A stretch of DNA of 64,000 nucleotides from Bordetella parapertussis. Lineage in GTDB: Bacteria; Pseudomonadota; Gammaproteobacteria; Burkholderiales; Burkholderiaceae_B. The DNA lies in contig CAMCYB010000003.1 in assembly GCA_945883615.1 (NCBI GenBank), positions 4,132 to 68,131 on the forward strand, read 5' to 3'. How positions within the stretch are numbered: position 1 is the stretch's first letter; every line of letters starts with the position of its first letter. The notes below the pieces were generated by a model. The model made no database searches. It worked only from the letters and a program-made list of their open reading frames with translations, and was not told the DNA's origin. Positions 38,261 to 47,744 of this stretch are shown in pieces. The position numbers and the translations under genes are program-made.

Positions 38261-39715
38261 TTATGTTTGGGCTAAATGATTTTTAAAGGTTTCAATGGCG
38301 CGAACCCGGCTTAATTTCAAATCAACGATTGCCAGAGGGTAGTTTAGGCGCTTACGTTGAAGTGGTGACGGGTCGTGAATTGAAGCAGAATCTAGGCTGG
38401 CCAGTTCAGGCACCCAGTGTTTAATAAAAATACCCTCTGCGTCAAACTTTGCAGACTGACTGACAGGGTTAAAAACACGAAAGTAGGGGGCAGAATCAGC
38501 GCCGGTTGAGGCGCTCCATTGCCAACCACCGTTGTTGGCTGCTAAGTCACCATCGATAAGGTGCTGCATAAAGAAGGTTTCGCCTTTATGCCAGTCAATT
38601 AATAAGTTTTTAGATAAAAACATAGCCACAACCATGCGCAGGCGATTGTGCATCCAGCCCAAGCTGACTAATTGACGCATCGCGGCATCAACGATCGGTA
38701 TGCCCGTTTGGCCTGTGCACCAAGCATTAAATTCGTTAGGTTCATCGCGCCAAACAATACCTAGGGTATCGTCACGCAGGGGTTTGTGCATGGAAAGTTT
38801 GGGGTAGCCATGCAGCAGATGCTGGTAAAACTCGCGCCAAAGTATTTCGTTCACCCATGTGTGAACGCCCTCAGTCGTTTTTTCAATATCGATGGTGTTG
38901 TCTTGAAGTGCTTTATATAGACACATACGGGCAGACACTAAACCCGAGGCTAAATACGGCGACAGTTGACTTGTGCCAGGCTGCGCGGGCAAGTCACGCA
39001 GCGCTTTGTAACGATTGATGGGTTCTTCCGTGAATGCGTCTAAACGGGCCATGACGTCGACTGAATTAGCAGGCCACCACTTAGCCATGTTTTTACATTG
39101 CTCGTCACTTAGACCTATTGTTGCCTCTGATTCAGGCCAATGTGATGGCAGGGTGTCTGCAACCATATATTTAGGTAAAGCTTGTGCAGGCAGATGGCTC
39201 AGTGGCGTCAAATGTGTGTCTAACGCGCCCTTAAGCTTCACTCGGCAGGCTTTGGAGAAGGGCGTAAAAACCCGATAATAATCATCGTTGCCGGTTTTTA
39301 CCGTTCCAGGCGGCAAGAGCGTGTTGCCATCATGACCGACTAAGTGAATGCCTGACAAGGCTAAAACTTTATACGTCGACTGGTCTCGCCGACGCTCATA
39401 TAAACCATGCTCGCGGTTGCAATGCACTGTATCAATTTTAAGTGTTTGACATAGATTGCTCAGTGCCTCAGGTACTTCTTGCCACGTGTTGACCCTTAAA
39501 ATCTTTAATGCAACTCCAATACGCTCGAGCTCGGGCGCTAGGCTCTCAAGCGCACGCCACCACAAATGAATTTTTACCGGTGCGTCATGATGAATTCGCC
39601 ATTGCTCTGGCGCCACCACAAATAGAGCATAGGCCGGGCCTGCTTGCAAAGCTGCTGATAGAGCAGGGTTGTCTAGAGTACGTAAGTCTGTACGAAACCA
39701 ACAAAGCGCTGTCAT
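38261..39715 (-). CDS. phrB: Deoxyribodipyrimidine photolyase
   Basis: The photolyase splits cyclobutane pyrimidine dimers with blue light and FAD. The 484-residue protein opens ALCWFRTDLRTLDNPAL (antenna domain) and has the FAD/DNA-binding signatures TGIPIVDAAMRQLVSLGWMH, NRLRMVVAMFLSKNLLIDW and NNGGWQWSASTGADSAPYFR. It overlaps the upstream peroxiredoxin gene by 4 bases, an unusual pairing of light repair and oxidant defence. Confidence 0.95.
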   Translation of the reverse strand: MTALCWFRTDLRTLDNPALSAALQAGPAYALFVVAPEQWRIHHDAPVKIHLWWRALESLAPELERIGVALKILRVNTWQEVPEALSNLCQTLKIDTVHCNREHGLYERRRDQSTYKVLALSGIHLVGHDGNTLLPPGTVKTGNDDYYRVFTPFSKACRVKLKGALDTHLTPLSHLPAQALPKYMVADTLPSHWPESEATIGLSDEQCKNMAKWWPANSVDVMARLDAFTEEPINRYKALRDLPAQPGTSQLSPYLASGLVSARMCLYKALQDNTIDIEKTTEGVHTWVNEILWREFYQHLLHGYPKLSMHKPLRDDTLGIVWRDEPNEFNAWCTGQTGIPIVDAAMRQLVSLGWMHNRLRMVVAMFLSKNLLIDWHKGETFFMQHLIDGDLAANNGGWQWSASTGADSAPYFRVFNPVSQSAKFDAEGIFIKHWVPELASLDSASIHDPSPLQRKRLNYPLAIVDLKLSRVRAIETFKNHLAQT

Positions 39716-40278
39716 TTTGTTTGGGCTTTTGAGTATGCTTGAACGGCTGCCAGAGTGCGTTTAACGTGTTGCTCAGGGCTCACGCCCTCGTACATGGCAT
39801 AAATTTTCTTATCTGGTGTGATGACGTAAGAAATACGGTCTGCTACACCGGGCCATATTTTAAGCGCCGCATCATACTTTTTAATGATGGCTTGGTTTTC
39901 ATCGGCTGCAACAATAAATTTACCCGCACAGGGGCCTGACGAGAATTTCTTTAATGTTGTCATATCATCAGCTGACATGCCGACAACGGTTGCTTGACTG
40001 GCTTTAAAGTCATCAATTGCTTCAGCAAAGAGCTGTGCCTCAATAGTGCAACCACTGGTGAAGGCTTTTGGGTAAAAGTACAGCACAACAGGCCCTTTTT
40101 TTAAAGCCTCGTCTAAATTAAAATCAACGGCTTGACCGGCTAGCGCACCGGGTGCTTTAAAAGAGGGGGCTGCATCACCAACTTTTAGTTGCGCATGGGC
40201 TAACCCAGCAAAGCAAAGAAAACCAATTAAAAACAACGCTTTAAGATAAAAAGTTGACTGAAAATTTCGGTTAATCAT
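39712..40278 (-). CDS. Exported peroxiredoxin (AhpC/TSA, BCP-like)
   Basis: The product (188 residues) has a signal peptide with a likely cut after AHA at residue 29, then a peroxiredoxin domain with the peroxidatic Cys77 in YFYPKAFTSGCTIEAQ. Later Cys in SSGPCAGKF may be resolving. It probably reduces peroxides in the periplasm. The ATG at 40278 lies seven bases after GAGG; a TTG one codon earlier is possible. It overlaps phrB and diverges from a small secreted-protein gene. Confidence 0.88.
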   Translation of the reverse strand: MINRNFQSTFYLKALFLIGFLCFAGLAHAQLKVGDAAPSFKAPGALAGQAVDFNLDEALKKGPVVLYFYPKAFTSGCTIEAQLFAEAIDDFKASQATVVGMSADDMTTLKKFSSGPCAGKFIVAADENQAIIKKYDAALKIWPGVADRISYVITPDKKIYAMYEGVSPEQHVKRTLAAVQAYSKAQTK

Positions 40279-40331
40279 CAAGACACCTCGGGTTCGTGTA
40301 TCGTAGTTGGAATGTCATAACGATAGGTTAG

Positions 40332-40805
40332 ATGATCATCATGAAAACGTCTATGTTCACCCTGTTACGGGCTTGGTTGATTGACAGCTTAAAAACGATT
40401 CGTTTTTTTGGTTTGTTGGCACTTTCTTTAGGGTTAATAAGCGCACTCGTGCACGCTCAAGTACGCGCTCAAGCCGTTCCAATACCCGTTGCACCCGCTC
40501 AAATTGTGCAGCCTTCCTCACAACCTATGTTGCAAAACAATCAAACGCCTGAGGCCACGCAGTTGAACAAGCCTGCCAATCAAATCACGGCCGTTGAACC
40601 TATCACAAGCGGTGCAATTGACGATACCGCACGTGCTGAAATTTTAAGAACGTTTCAACAAGAAGCTCGAGCTGCTTATGCAGAAGCACAAACTGCATGC
40701 AAAGATCTGACAAAAGATCAGCAAGCCGTCTGTTTAGCTAAAGCCCGCATTCAGTTTGACCAAGATATGCAATATGCACAAAAACGCGCCAACATGGGTT
40801 TTTAA
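40332..40805 (+). CDS. Small secreted protein of unknown function
   Basis: I do not recognise this 157-residue protein. It has a long N-region, a hydrophobic core (RFFGLLALSLGLISALVHA) and a likely signal-peptidase site near HAQ at residue 42, then a Pro/Gln-rich stretch and a C-terminal charged helix (AEILRTFQQEARAAYAEAQT) with two Cys in ACKDLTKDQQAVCLAKARI that could pair in the periplasm. ATGs at 40332 and 40341 are both possible. It diverges from the peroxiredoxin gene by about 50 bases. Confidence 0.7.
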   Translation: MIIMKTSMFTLLRAWLIDSLKTIRFFGLLALSLGLISALVHAQVRAQAVPIPVAPAQIVQPSSQPMLQNNQTPEATQLNKPANQITAVEPITSGAIDDTARAEILRTFQQEARAAYAEAQTACKDLTKDQQAVCLAKARIQFDQDMQYAQKRANMGF

Positions 40806-40813
40806 ACGGGTAT

Positions 40814-41110
40814 CTAACCCAAATCGATAGGGCTTAGGTGTTCAACAACAGGTGGGGCTGCAAAATGACTGCCCACTAATTTGCGCCATTGAACAAAACC
40901 ATCTGATTCACGAAAATCAACCATATGATTTTCTAATGTTTCCCACTGTACATGCAGCTCGTATTGATTGGGGTGCTCAAGGCATCGATGCAAGCTTACG
41001 CCATGAAAGCCTTTTGCCGCCTCGAAGTAAGGTTTTGCTTTAGCGACTTGCTGCTCAAACTGTTTTTCTTCACCCGCTTTAATGTTGAGGTGTGCAATTT
41101 CAGTAATCAT
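40814..41110 (-). CDS. Antibiotic biosynthesis monooxygenase (ABM) domain protein
   Basis: The product (98 residues from the ATG at 41110) is a single ferredoxin-like ABM domain: ITEIAHLNIKAGEEKQFEQQV, FHGVSLHRCLEHPNQYELHV and QWETLENHMVDFRESDGFVQW. Such proteins act as cofactor-free monooxygenases or as small aldehyde/quinol-binding proteins; the substrate is unknown. A longer frame upstream has no ribosome binding site and is basic and unlike the family. It converges on the secreted-protein gene. Confidence 0.82.
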   Translation of the reverse strand: MITEIAHLNIKAGEEKQFEQQVAKAKPYFEAAKGFHGVSLHRCLEHPNQYELHVQWETLENHMVDFRESDGFVQWRKLVGSHFAAPPVVEHLSPIDLG

Positions 41111-41191
41111 GCGTTTTCTCTTTTTAAATGTAACGGTTTTAATCTTAAAAGCAGGTATGGTTTGTTTCAATAGACAGACTAACATTTATCG

Positions 41192-41207
41192 CATAATGTA
41201 TATTATG
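41192..41207 (-). promoter_or_regulatory. CATAAT/ATTATG dyad upstream of the ABM gene
   Basis: CATAAT and ATTATG are perfect inverted arms with a 4-base spacer, about 80 bases upstream of the ABM start and 30 bases past the dehydrogenase stop. It could be an operator or overlap a -10 element. Support is only the symmetry. Confidence 0.3.
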
Positions 41208-41235
41208 TAAAGTCGCGAATATACTTTGAGTTCCA

Positions 41236-42336
41236 TTAAATCTCTAACCGTGCCGCAATGGCTGAGCCAACATCACTTGTTTTAGCTGTGCCGCCTAAAT
41301 CAGGTGTCATGGGGCCAGAAAGAATCGTGTCTTCAATGGCTTTGACTATTGCGTCGTGGGCACCAAGGTAAGGTTTCTGTGCAGCGCCTTCTAAGCCCTG
41401 ACCTAGAAATTGCAACATCATGGCGCCAGACCAAATCATGGCGATCGGGTTGGCAATACCTTTACCGTAAATATCAGGTGCTGACCCGTGAACCGGTTCG
41501 AACAATGACGGAAAGTGACGGTCTGGGTTCAAATTAGCTGAGGGCGCTAAACCGATGGTACCGGTACAAGCGGGCCCCAAGTCTGACAAAATATCGCCAA
41601 ATAAGTTTGATGCCACCACGACATCAAAGCGATCTGGCGACAAGACGAAACGGGCACATAAAATATCAATGTGTTGTTTGTCAGTTGTGATGTCTGGGTA
41701 CTGTGCACCCATTAACGCTGCGCGCTCGTCCCAATAGGGCATGCTGATAGAAATACCGTTTGATTTGGTTGCAATGGTGACGTGTTTGCGTGAACGTTGT
41801 CGGGCAAGTTCAAAGGCGTACTTTAAAACACGATCTGTACCAATACGACTAAATACTGATTCTTGAATCACAATTTCTCGGTCGGTGCCTGCAAACATGA
41901 TGCCACCGAGTGAAGTGTATTCACCTTCAGTGTTTTCACGAACAACGTAAAAATCAATGTCGCCAGGCTTACGATTGGCCAAAGGGCACTTCACCCCTTC
42001 AAACAAGCGAATGGGTCGCAAATTAATATATTGATCAAACTCACGTCTAAATTTAAGTAATGAGCCCCAAAGTGAAATATGGTCAGGTACTGTTTCAGGC
42101 CAACCGGCTGCACCATAAAGCAACGCATCGCAAGAACCCACCTGCTCTTTCCAGTTATCTGGCATCATATTGCCGTGCTGCACATAGTGGTCACATGAGG
42201 CCCAAGCATGATGTTCAAAAGAAATGTTTAAACCAAATTTTTTGATAGCCGCTTCAACAACCTTTAGACCTTCCGGCATAACCTCTTTACCAATGCCATC
42301 ACCGGGTAAAACTGCAACACGAAAAGGTTTGCTCAT
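41236..42336 (-). CDS. Tartrate/D-malate dehydrogenase-type oxidative decarboxylase
   Basis: The 366-residue protein belongs to the isocitrate/isopropylmalate dehydrogenase family: VLPGDGIGKEVMPEG, DFYVVRENTEGEY, VVASNLFGDILSDLG and EPVHGSAPDIYGKGIANP. FDQYINLRPIRLFEGVKCPL and the ALLYGAAGWPETVPDHISLW region match tartrate dehydrogenase/D-malate dehydrogenase rather than LeuB or Icd. NAD and a divalent metal are expected. AGGAA lies five bases before the ATG. It follows proC on the minus strand; the exact substrate cannot be fixed from sequence. Confidence 0.87.
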   Translation of the reverse strand: MSKPFRVAVLPGDGIGKEVMPEGLKVVEAAIKKFGLNISFEHHAWASCDHYVQHGNMMPDNWKEQVGSCDALLYGAAGWPETVPDHISLWGSLLKFRREFDQYINLRPIRLFEGVKCPLANRKPGDIDFYVVRENTEGEYTSLGGIMFAGTDREIVIQESVFSRIGTDRVLKYAFELARQRSRKHVTIATKSNGISISMPYWDERAALMGAQYPDITTDKQHIDILCARFVLSPDRFDVVVASNLFGDILSDLGPACTGTIGLAPSANLNPDRHFPSLFEPVHGSAPDIYGKGIANPIAMIWSGAMMLQFLGQGLEGAAQKPYLGAHDAIVKAIEDTILSGPMTPDLGGTAKTSDVGSAIAARLEI

Positions 42337-42385
42337 GGCTATTCCTGATTAAAAATTATGAATGTAAATATAACGGTATAAACAA

Positions 42386-43216
42386 CTAACCGAACAATTT
42401 ACCCAATTCACCTGCCCTTTTATGGGCGGCTTGCATGGCTTGTTGAATCGTTTCATAAAAATGGTGCTCAGCCAACACGTCAAGAGCAGCGGCTGTGGTG
42501 CCCCCTTTTGAGGTCACCCGTTCACGCAAAGTGGCCAGGGGTTCATCAGAGGCTTGAGCGAGTTGAGTGGCGCCAGTCAGCGTGGCCAACGCTAAAGAGC
42601 GGGCGTGATCAGGCGATAAACCTAAGGCGACGCCACCATCTATTAGGGCTTCAATAAATCTAAAAACATAAGCTGGACCGCTGCCTGATAGCGCAGTCAC
42701 GGCATCAATCTCACTGTCAGATGATACCCAGACAACCACACCAACCGATTCCATAATGGCATGGGCAGCTTGTTTTTGTGACGTTGTCACAGAGCTCAAC
42801 GCCGTTAACCCCATAGCCCCTGCACCAATTAAGGCGGGCGTATTGGGCATACAGCGAACCACATATGGCCACGCACAAGCGCCCTCGCCTAGCCATTGAC
42901 TGATTGAGGCCATGGGTATGCCGGCAGCAACACTTAAGATGAGTGTTTGATCAGTCAAAAAGGGTTTGATTTGTGCCATAACCTCAGACATGACTTGGGG
43001 TTTGACTGCTAAAACCCAAATATCACATTGCGTGAGGGCTTGATCAGGTGAAGTGTGCGCGCTGATACCTTGGGCCTGCCACGATGCCAAGCTGTCTGGG
43101 TTAACGTCAACAATGTGAATTGAGCTTTTAGGCAAGCCCTTAGACAATAAACCTTTGGCTAAGGCTTGTGCCATATTGCCACCACCAATAAAACCGATTT
43201 TATGTTGTTCAAGCAT
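42386..43216 (-). CDS. proC: Pyrroline-5-carboxylate reductase
   Basis: ProC carries out the last step of proline synthesis with NAD(P)H. The 276-residue protein opens KIGFIGGGNMAQALAKGLL (Rossmann motif) and ends with ALSGSGPAYVFRFIEALIDGG and LRERVTSKGGTTAAAL, the P5CR signature. It lies 15 bases after ubiA. Confidence 0.96.
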   Translation of the reverse strand: MLEQHKIGFIGGGNMAQALAKGLLSKGLPKSSIHIVDVNPDSLASWQAQGISAHTSPDQALTQCDIWVLAVKPQVMSEVMAQIKPFLTDQTLILSVAAGIPMASISQWLGEGACAWPYVVRCMPNTPALIGAGAMGLTALSSVTTSQKQAAHAIMESVGVVVWVSSDSEIDAVTALSGSGPAYVFRFIEALIDGGVALGLSPDHARSLALATLTGATQLAQASDEPLATLRERVTSKGGTTAAALDVLAEHHFYETIQQAMQAAHKRAGELGKLFG

Positions 43217-43231
43217 GATTCACTCTGTTGA

Positions 43232-44134
43232 TTAAATAAAATGAGATCCAAAAGTCAGATAAACCCATTGCCCTAAAAAGATAACCCCACCCAACATATT
43301 ATTGTTTTTGAAAGCTTTAAAACATGGGTCACGCTCACGGTGGCGAATCATCACCACATGGCTCACAGCGATGGCTGCTGCGATCACTAAGCCTGCATAA
43401 TAAGGCCAGCCATAAGCCAACATATGACCACACCAAGCCAATAAACACATTGTGATGGCATAACACAGCGCGACGATGGTCACGTCATACTGACCAAACG
43501 TAATGGCTGAGGTTTTAAGACCCAGTTTTAAATCGTCATCGCGATCGACCATGGCATATTCCGTATCGTAGGCCATCGCCCAAAAAATATTGGCAACCAG
43601 CATGACCCAAGCGACGAACGGTATGGTGCCAGTCACGGCTGCAAAACCCATCGGTATGCCAAAGCCAAATGCTATGCCCAAATAAGCTTGTGGAATAGCA
43701 AAGAAACGCTTGAACAATGGGTAAGTCACGGCTAAAAAAGCGCCAATAAAAGCCAAGCCGATGGTCAACACGTTGAGTGTCAAAACCAATAAAAATGCCA
43801 TGGCACCTAAAGAAGCGGCAACATATAGGGCTTCTTTAGGAGTAATTTTTCCCGATGTTAAGACGCGATTTTGAGTGCGTTTTACATGCTGATCAATGTC
43901 ACGGTCAAAATAGTCGTTCATCGCACACCCGGCGGAACGCATTAAAACGGTGCCCAAAACAAAGACGACTAAGATGTGAAAATCAGGCTGGCCTTGGCTG
44001 GCTGCAAAAATAGCCCAAAGAGTGGGCCATAGCAAAAGCAAGGTACCGATTGGTTTGTCTAAGCGCACAAGCTGGGCATAAAGCCCAAGCTTGCGGGTGA
44101 CTTTATTGAAGCAAACTACGTAGCATCCAGGCAT
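43232..44134 (-). CDS. ubiA: 4-hydroxybenzoate octaprenyltransferase
   Basis: UbiA prenylates 4-hydroxybenzoate in ubiquinone synthesis at the inner membrane. The protein (300 residues) has eight or so membrane helices, the first Asp-rich motif [18 protein letters not shown] and the second [40 protein letters not shown] is the usual beginning. The ATG at 44134 overlaps dps by 32 bases; a TTG at 44152 is another option, and no start lies between dps and the gene. Confidence 0.93.
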   Translation of the reverse strand: MPGCYVVCFNKVTRKLGLYAQLVRLDKPIGTLLLLWPTLWAIFAASQGQPDFHILVVFVLGTVLMRSAGCAMNDYFDRDIDQHVKRTQNRVLTSGKITPKEALYVAASLGAMAFLLVLTLNVLTIGLAFIGAFLAVTYPLFKRFFAIPQAYLGIAFGFGIPMGFAAVTGTIPFVAWVMLVANIFWAMAYDTEYAMVDRDDDLKLGLKTSAITFGQYDVTIVALCYAITMCLLAWCGHMLAYGWPYYAGLVIAAAIAVSHVVMIRHRERDPCFKAFKNNNMLGGVIFLGQWVYLTFGSHFI

Positions 44135-44600
44135 TTTTTTCGTGAATGTCAAGACGTTGGGTCAACAAATCAGCAGAGGGTTGATCGTCAGCTTTACTGG
44201 CTTTTTGAAATGCGGCGCGTGCTGTCTTAGCCACAGCCTCATTACCAACCACCAGCATACGAACCATTTCTAACGCTTCAGGTACAGATTTAGGTTCGGC
44301 AATGCTTGAAAGTTTTGCATACTCAGTATAGGTGCCGGGCGCGTAGTGCCCCAAAGCGCGAATACGTTCTGCAATGGCGTCAAGCGCTGTCCATTCTTCA
44401 GTGTATTGACCCATAAACATCTGGTGCAGGGTATTAAACATCGGGCCTGTCACATTCCAGTGAAAGTTGTGTGTCATCAAATATAAGGTGTACGAGTCAG
44501 CCAACATTTTCGATAACTCGCCCGCAACTTCAGCACGGTTTTTGGCTGATATGCCGATATCGATGGGTGTAATTTCAGCAACGACTTTAGATTTTTTCAT
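44103..44600 (-). CDS. dps: Dps/ferritin-like DNA-protecting protein
   Basis: Dps forms 12-mers that oxidise and store iron with hydrogen peroxide and coat DNA in stress. The product (165 residues) has the ferroxidase motif [20 protein letters not shown] and [19 protein letters not shown] typical of the family. The ATG at 44600 has GGAG eight bases before it; the longer frame upstream is not needed. oxyR lies directly upstream on the same strand, which fits peroxide control. Confidence 0.93.
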   Translation of the reverse strand: MKKSKVVAEITPIDIGISAKNRAEVAGELSKMLADSYTLYLMTHNFHWNVTGPMFNTLHQMFMGQYTEEWTALDAIAERIRALGHYAPGTYTEYAKLSSIAEPKSVPEALEMVRMLVVGNEAVAKTARAAFQKASKADDQPSADLLTQRLDIHEKNAWMLRSLLQ

Positions 44601-44695
44601 ACTTAAGGCTCCAAAAAAATCAGTGAATGTATCTTCTAGACAGCATACCACTTCATTTGAAAACGCATTAATAATGGCTTGATTAACTTTAATAT

Positions 44696-45637
44696 TTAGG
44701 GCGAAGCGCTTGCCAACAGGCGCACACCTTCAAGCCCAGAGTCTTGTACCGCTTTAACTAAAGAATCGATTGCTGCGGTTCGCGGAAAACTTTTACGCCA
44801 AGCCAACACGACGCGTCGATCGGGTATGGGTTCATCAAAGGGTAAGTATTTAATTAAGCCACCATCGGTTTGGTCTGAACCGTTAACAGCTGAAATGGGC
44901 ATCACGGTAATTCCCACACCTGCAGCGACCATATGGCGAATCGTTTCAAGCGATGAACCCTCAAATGTTCGTTGAATACCTTCTGTTGCATCAGCAAAGC
45001 GCGACAACTCAGGGCAGACATCAAGCACTTGGTCTCTAAAACAGTGGCCCGAACCCAACAACAACATTTGCTGATGTTTAAGATCTGACGACGAGATCGA
45101 TTGCCGTGATGCCCATGGGTGTGAACTGGGCATGGCGACAACAAAAGGCTCGTCATAAAGTGGGATCATCGCTAGACCCGTTTCAGGCAACGGTAAGGCC
45201 ATGATGGCGCAATCGATTTCACCTTGCCTCAACAATTCCAATAATTTAACCGTAAAATTTTCTTGCAAAATTAAAGGCATTTGAGGCGTACGTTTAATTT
45301 GCAGGGGTACTAATTTCGGTAACAAATAGGGGCCAATCGTGTAGATGACACCCACTCTTAAGGGGCCAACTAAGGGGTTATGCCCGACTCGGGCAATTTC
45401 TTTCATGTTGGCACTTTCTTCGAGCACTTTGTGTGCTTGAGCCACCAATTGAGCGCCTACAGGCGTAACACCTACCTCAACACCCCCGCGTTCAAATATA
45501 GCCACACCCAACTCGTCTTCTAGCTTTTTAATTGCAACAGAAAGTGTGGGTTGGCTCACAAAACAAGCCAATGCAGCACGCCCAAAATGCCTTTCACGTG
45601 CCACTGCAACAATATATTTAAGTTCAGTTAAAGTCAT
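44696..45637 (-). CDS. oxyR: Hydrogen peroxide sensor OxyR (LysR family)
   Basis: OxyR activates peroxide-defence genes after forming a disulfide. The 313-residue protein has an N-terminal LysR helix-turn-helix (LACFVSQPTLSVAIKKLEDELG) and Cys199 and Cys208 in GSGHCFRDQVLDVCPEL, the same positions as in Escherichia coli OxyR. It lies between recG and dps, a betaproteobacterial arrangement. dps is the obvious local target. Confidence 0.95.
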   Translation of the reverse strand: MTLTELKYIVAVARERHFGRAALACFVSQPTLSVAIKKLEDELGVAIFERGGVEVGVTPVGAQLVAQAHKVLEESANMKEIARVGHNPLVGPLRVGVIYTIGPYLLPKLVPLQIKRTPQMPLILQENFTVKLLELLRQGEIDCAIMALPLPETGLAMIPLYDEPFVVAMPSSHPWASRQSISSSDLKHQQMLLLGSGHCFRDQVLDVCPELSRFADATEGIQRTFEGSSLETIRHMVAAGVGITVMPISAVNGSDQTDGGLIKYLPFDEPIPDRRVVLAWRKSFPRTAAIDSLVKAVQDSGLEGVRLLASASP

Positions 45638-45668
45638 TTTTATACCCTTGTACCCTATTCGTAAACCG

Positions 45669-47744
45669 TTAACTTAAAAGATAATCTTGTCGGCTTTTCA
45701 TCCAACGATTGATATGTGCAGCGGCCGTTTCCGGTTGCTCACGTCTAAGAATCACTGCTGTATCGCGAGCACGTTCAACCCAAAGCGCATCAGCTTGATA
45801 ATCAGCAAAGCGTAATAGCGCAACCCCCGACTGTCTTGCGCCTAAAAATTCACCTGGTCCGCGAAGTGATAAGTCGCGTTGTGCGATCACAAAACCATCT
45901 TGCGTTTCGTACAAAGCCTTGAGCCGTTCGCGGGCAAGAGCAGATAAACGATCTTCGTAAAGTAATACACAGATCGAATCGCGTTCCCCTCGCCCTACCC
46001 GGCCACGCAATTGGTGTAGTTGCGCCAAACCGAAGCGCTCAGCATGCTCAATCACCATCATCGATGCATTGGGTACATCAACACCAACCTCAATCACGGT
46101 TGTGGCGACTAAAAGTTGAATGAACCCTGCTTTGAAAGCTGCCACGACCTGTGCTTTTTCATCGTTAGGTAATTTGCCATGTACCAAACCCACTTTTAGG
46201 TTTGGAAGGGCTAATTGCAGGGCTTCAAAGGTGTCGACGGCTGTTTGTAATTCAAGCGCTTCACTTTCTTGCACCAGCGGGCAAACCCAGTAAGCTTGGC
46301 CCCCTTCTTGAATGGCTGATGCAACAGCTGCTAAAACCTCTTCGCGCCGCTGGGCTTTAACGAGTTTAGTCAAAATCGGTTTGCGCCCTGGTGGCAGCTC
46401 ATCGATCACCGACACGTCTAGATCAGCAAAAAAAGTCATGGCAAGCGAACGCGGAATGGGTGTCGCACTCATACTCAGCTGGTGTGGGCTTGTTTGCAAC
46501 CCTTTTAAATTCAGTGCAAGGCGTTGACCAACACCGAATCGATGTTGTTCATCGACAATCACCAAACTTAGGTTGGCAAAATTGACTGCCTCTTGAATTA
46601 ACGCTTGTGTGCCCACCACAATGTGTGCCTCGCCTGAGGCAATGGCGGTATTAATTGCACGCCGTTGCTTAATTGTGGCGCTGCCTGTTAGCACCACACA
46701 TGTCACACCCACAGATTCAGACCATTGGCTAAATTTTTCAAAGTGCTGGGTGGCCAGTATTTCTGTTGGTGCCATCACAGCGACTTGCCGACCTTTTTCC
46801 ACCGCTTGTAAAGCAGCCAACATCGCAACAATTGTTTTACCGCTACCCACATCACCTTGCAATAAACGGTGCATAGGAAAAGGTCGATTTAAATCATGGG
46901 CAATTTCATCACCGGCACGTTGCTGTGCCCCTGTGAGCTTAAACGGAAGGGTTTCAAGTAACTGTGCAATAAGACCTAGCTTTGGTTTGCTCGGTGGCAA
47001 AGAGAAAGCGTGTTTATTTTGACGGGCTTGTCGGGCCGCTGCAAGAGACAGTTGTTGTGCCAGCAGTTCATCAAATTTAAGCCTGACCCAAGCCGGGTGT
47101 GTCCGTTCAAGCAATGCGTTTTCATCATCATTTGGGGTGGGGTGATGTATGGTTTGAATCGCTTTTTCAAATGACATCAAACCCAAGCGATTTAGTGTGC
47201 TGGCATCAAGCGTGTCTGACAGCGTTACCTTTTCAAGTGCTTGCGCAATGGCTTTACGAATTGTGGGTTGTGGCAGGCCCTCAGTGGTAGAGTAAATAGG
47301 TGTTAAACATGAGGGCAATGGGGCGTCTGCCTGAGTCACTTTAGGTTGAATGATTTCTAAACCATGAAAACCCGCTCTCACCTCGCCCCTGACACGCCAA
47401 CGACGACCCGGTTGCATTTGTTGCACCTGTGAGGGGTAAAAGTTAAGCCAACGGAGCTGAATACTGTCTTGCCCATCTCGCATCTGTGCGACGAGTTGTC
47501 GTCTTGGTCGATAAGTGGTTTGACTATCGATCACTTCACCTTCAAACTGAATAGATTGACCGGGAACTGCTTGGTCAAGGGTTTGAATATGTGTTTCGTC
47601 TTCATACCTTAACGGTAGGTGCAGCATAAAGTCTTCAGGCGAAAAAAGCCCGAGCCGTTCGAACTTATTCGGTATCGAACGGGGTTTTGTAGCAGCCACC
47701 CTACCCGTTTGGGGCTTAGACGACGATGATGGCTTCGACTTCAA
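45669..47744 (-). CDS. recG: ATP-dependent DNA helicase RecG
   Basis: RecG regresses stalled forks and processes Holliday junctions. The 691-residue protein has the N-terminal wedge (FERLGLFSPEDFMLHLPLRY), Walker A in LLQGDVGSGKTIVAMLA, DEQH box VIVDEQHRFGVGQR, and motif VI HQLRGRVGRGERDSIC. The start is TTG at 47744, overlapping ridA by 29 bases; a later GTG at 47699 would shorten the tail. The Ser/Pro-rich first 20 residues are not conserved. Confidence 0.95.
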   Translation of the reverse strand: MKSKPSSSSKPQTGRVAATKPRSIPNKFERLGLFSPEDFMLHLPLRYEDETHIQTLDQAVPGQSIQFEGEVIDSQTTYRPRRQLVAQMRDGQDSIQLRWLNFYPSQVQQMQPGRRWRVRGEVRAGFHGLEIIQPKVTQADAPLPSCLTPIYSTTEGLPQPTIRKAIAQALEKVTLSDTLDASTLNRLGLMSFEKAIQTIHHPTPNDDENALLERTHPAWVRLKFDELLAQQLSLAAARQARQNKHAFSLPPSKPKLGLIAQLLETLPFKLTGAQQRAGDEIAHDLNRPFPMHRLLQGDVGSGKTIVAMLAALQAVEKGRQVAVMAPTEILATQHFEKFSQWSESVGVTCVVLTGSATIKQRRAINTAIASGEAHIVVGTQALIQEAVNFANLSLVIVDEQHRFGVGQRLALNLKGLQTSPHQLSMSATPIPRSLAMTFFADLDVSVIDELPPGRKPILTKLVKAQRREEVLAAVASAIQEGGQAYWVCPLVQESEALELQTAVDTFEALQLALPNLKVGLVHGKLPNDEKAQVVAAFKAGFIQLLVATTVIEVGVDVPNASMMVIEHAERFGLAQLHQLRGRVGRGERDSICVLLYEDRLSALARERLKALYETQDGFVIAQRDLSLRGPGEFLGARQSGVALLRFADYQADALWVERARDTAVILRREQPETAAAHINRWMKSRQDYLLS

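Noticed and set aside
40795-40822. TGGGTT/AACCCA arms between the secreted-protein and ABM genes as a bidirectional terminator
   Set aside because: Six pairs with a 15-base loop and poor T tracts on both sides; not distinguishable from chance.
46609-47022. 137-codon open frame on the plus strand opposite recG
   Set aside because: It is antisense to a well-conserved helicase, its product has no recognisable motif and there is no ribosome binding site; it is a shadow of the recG codon pattern.
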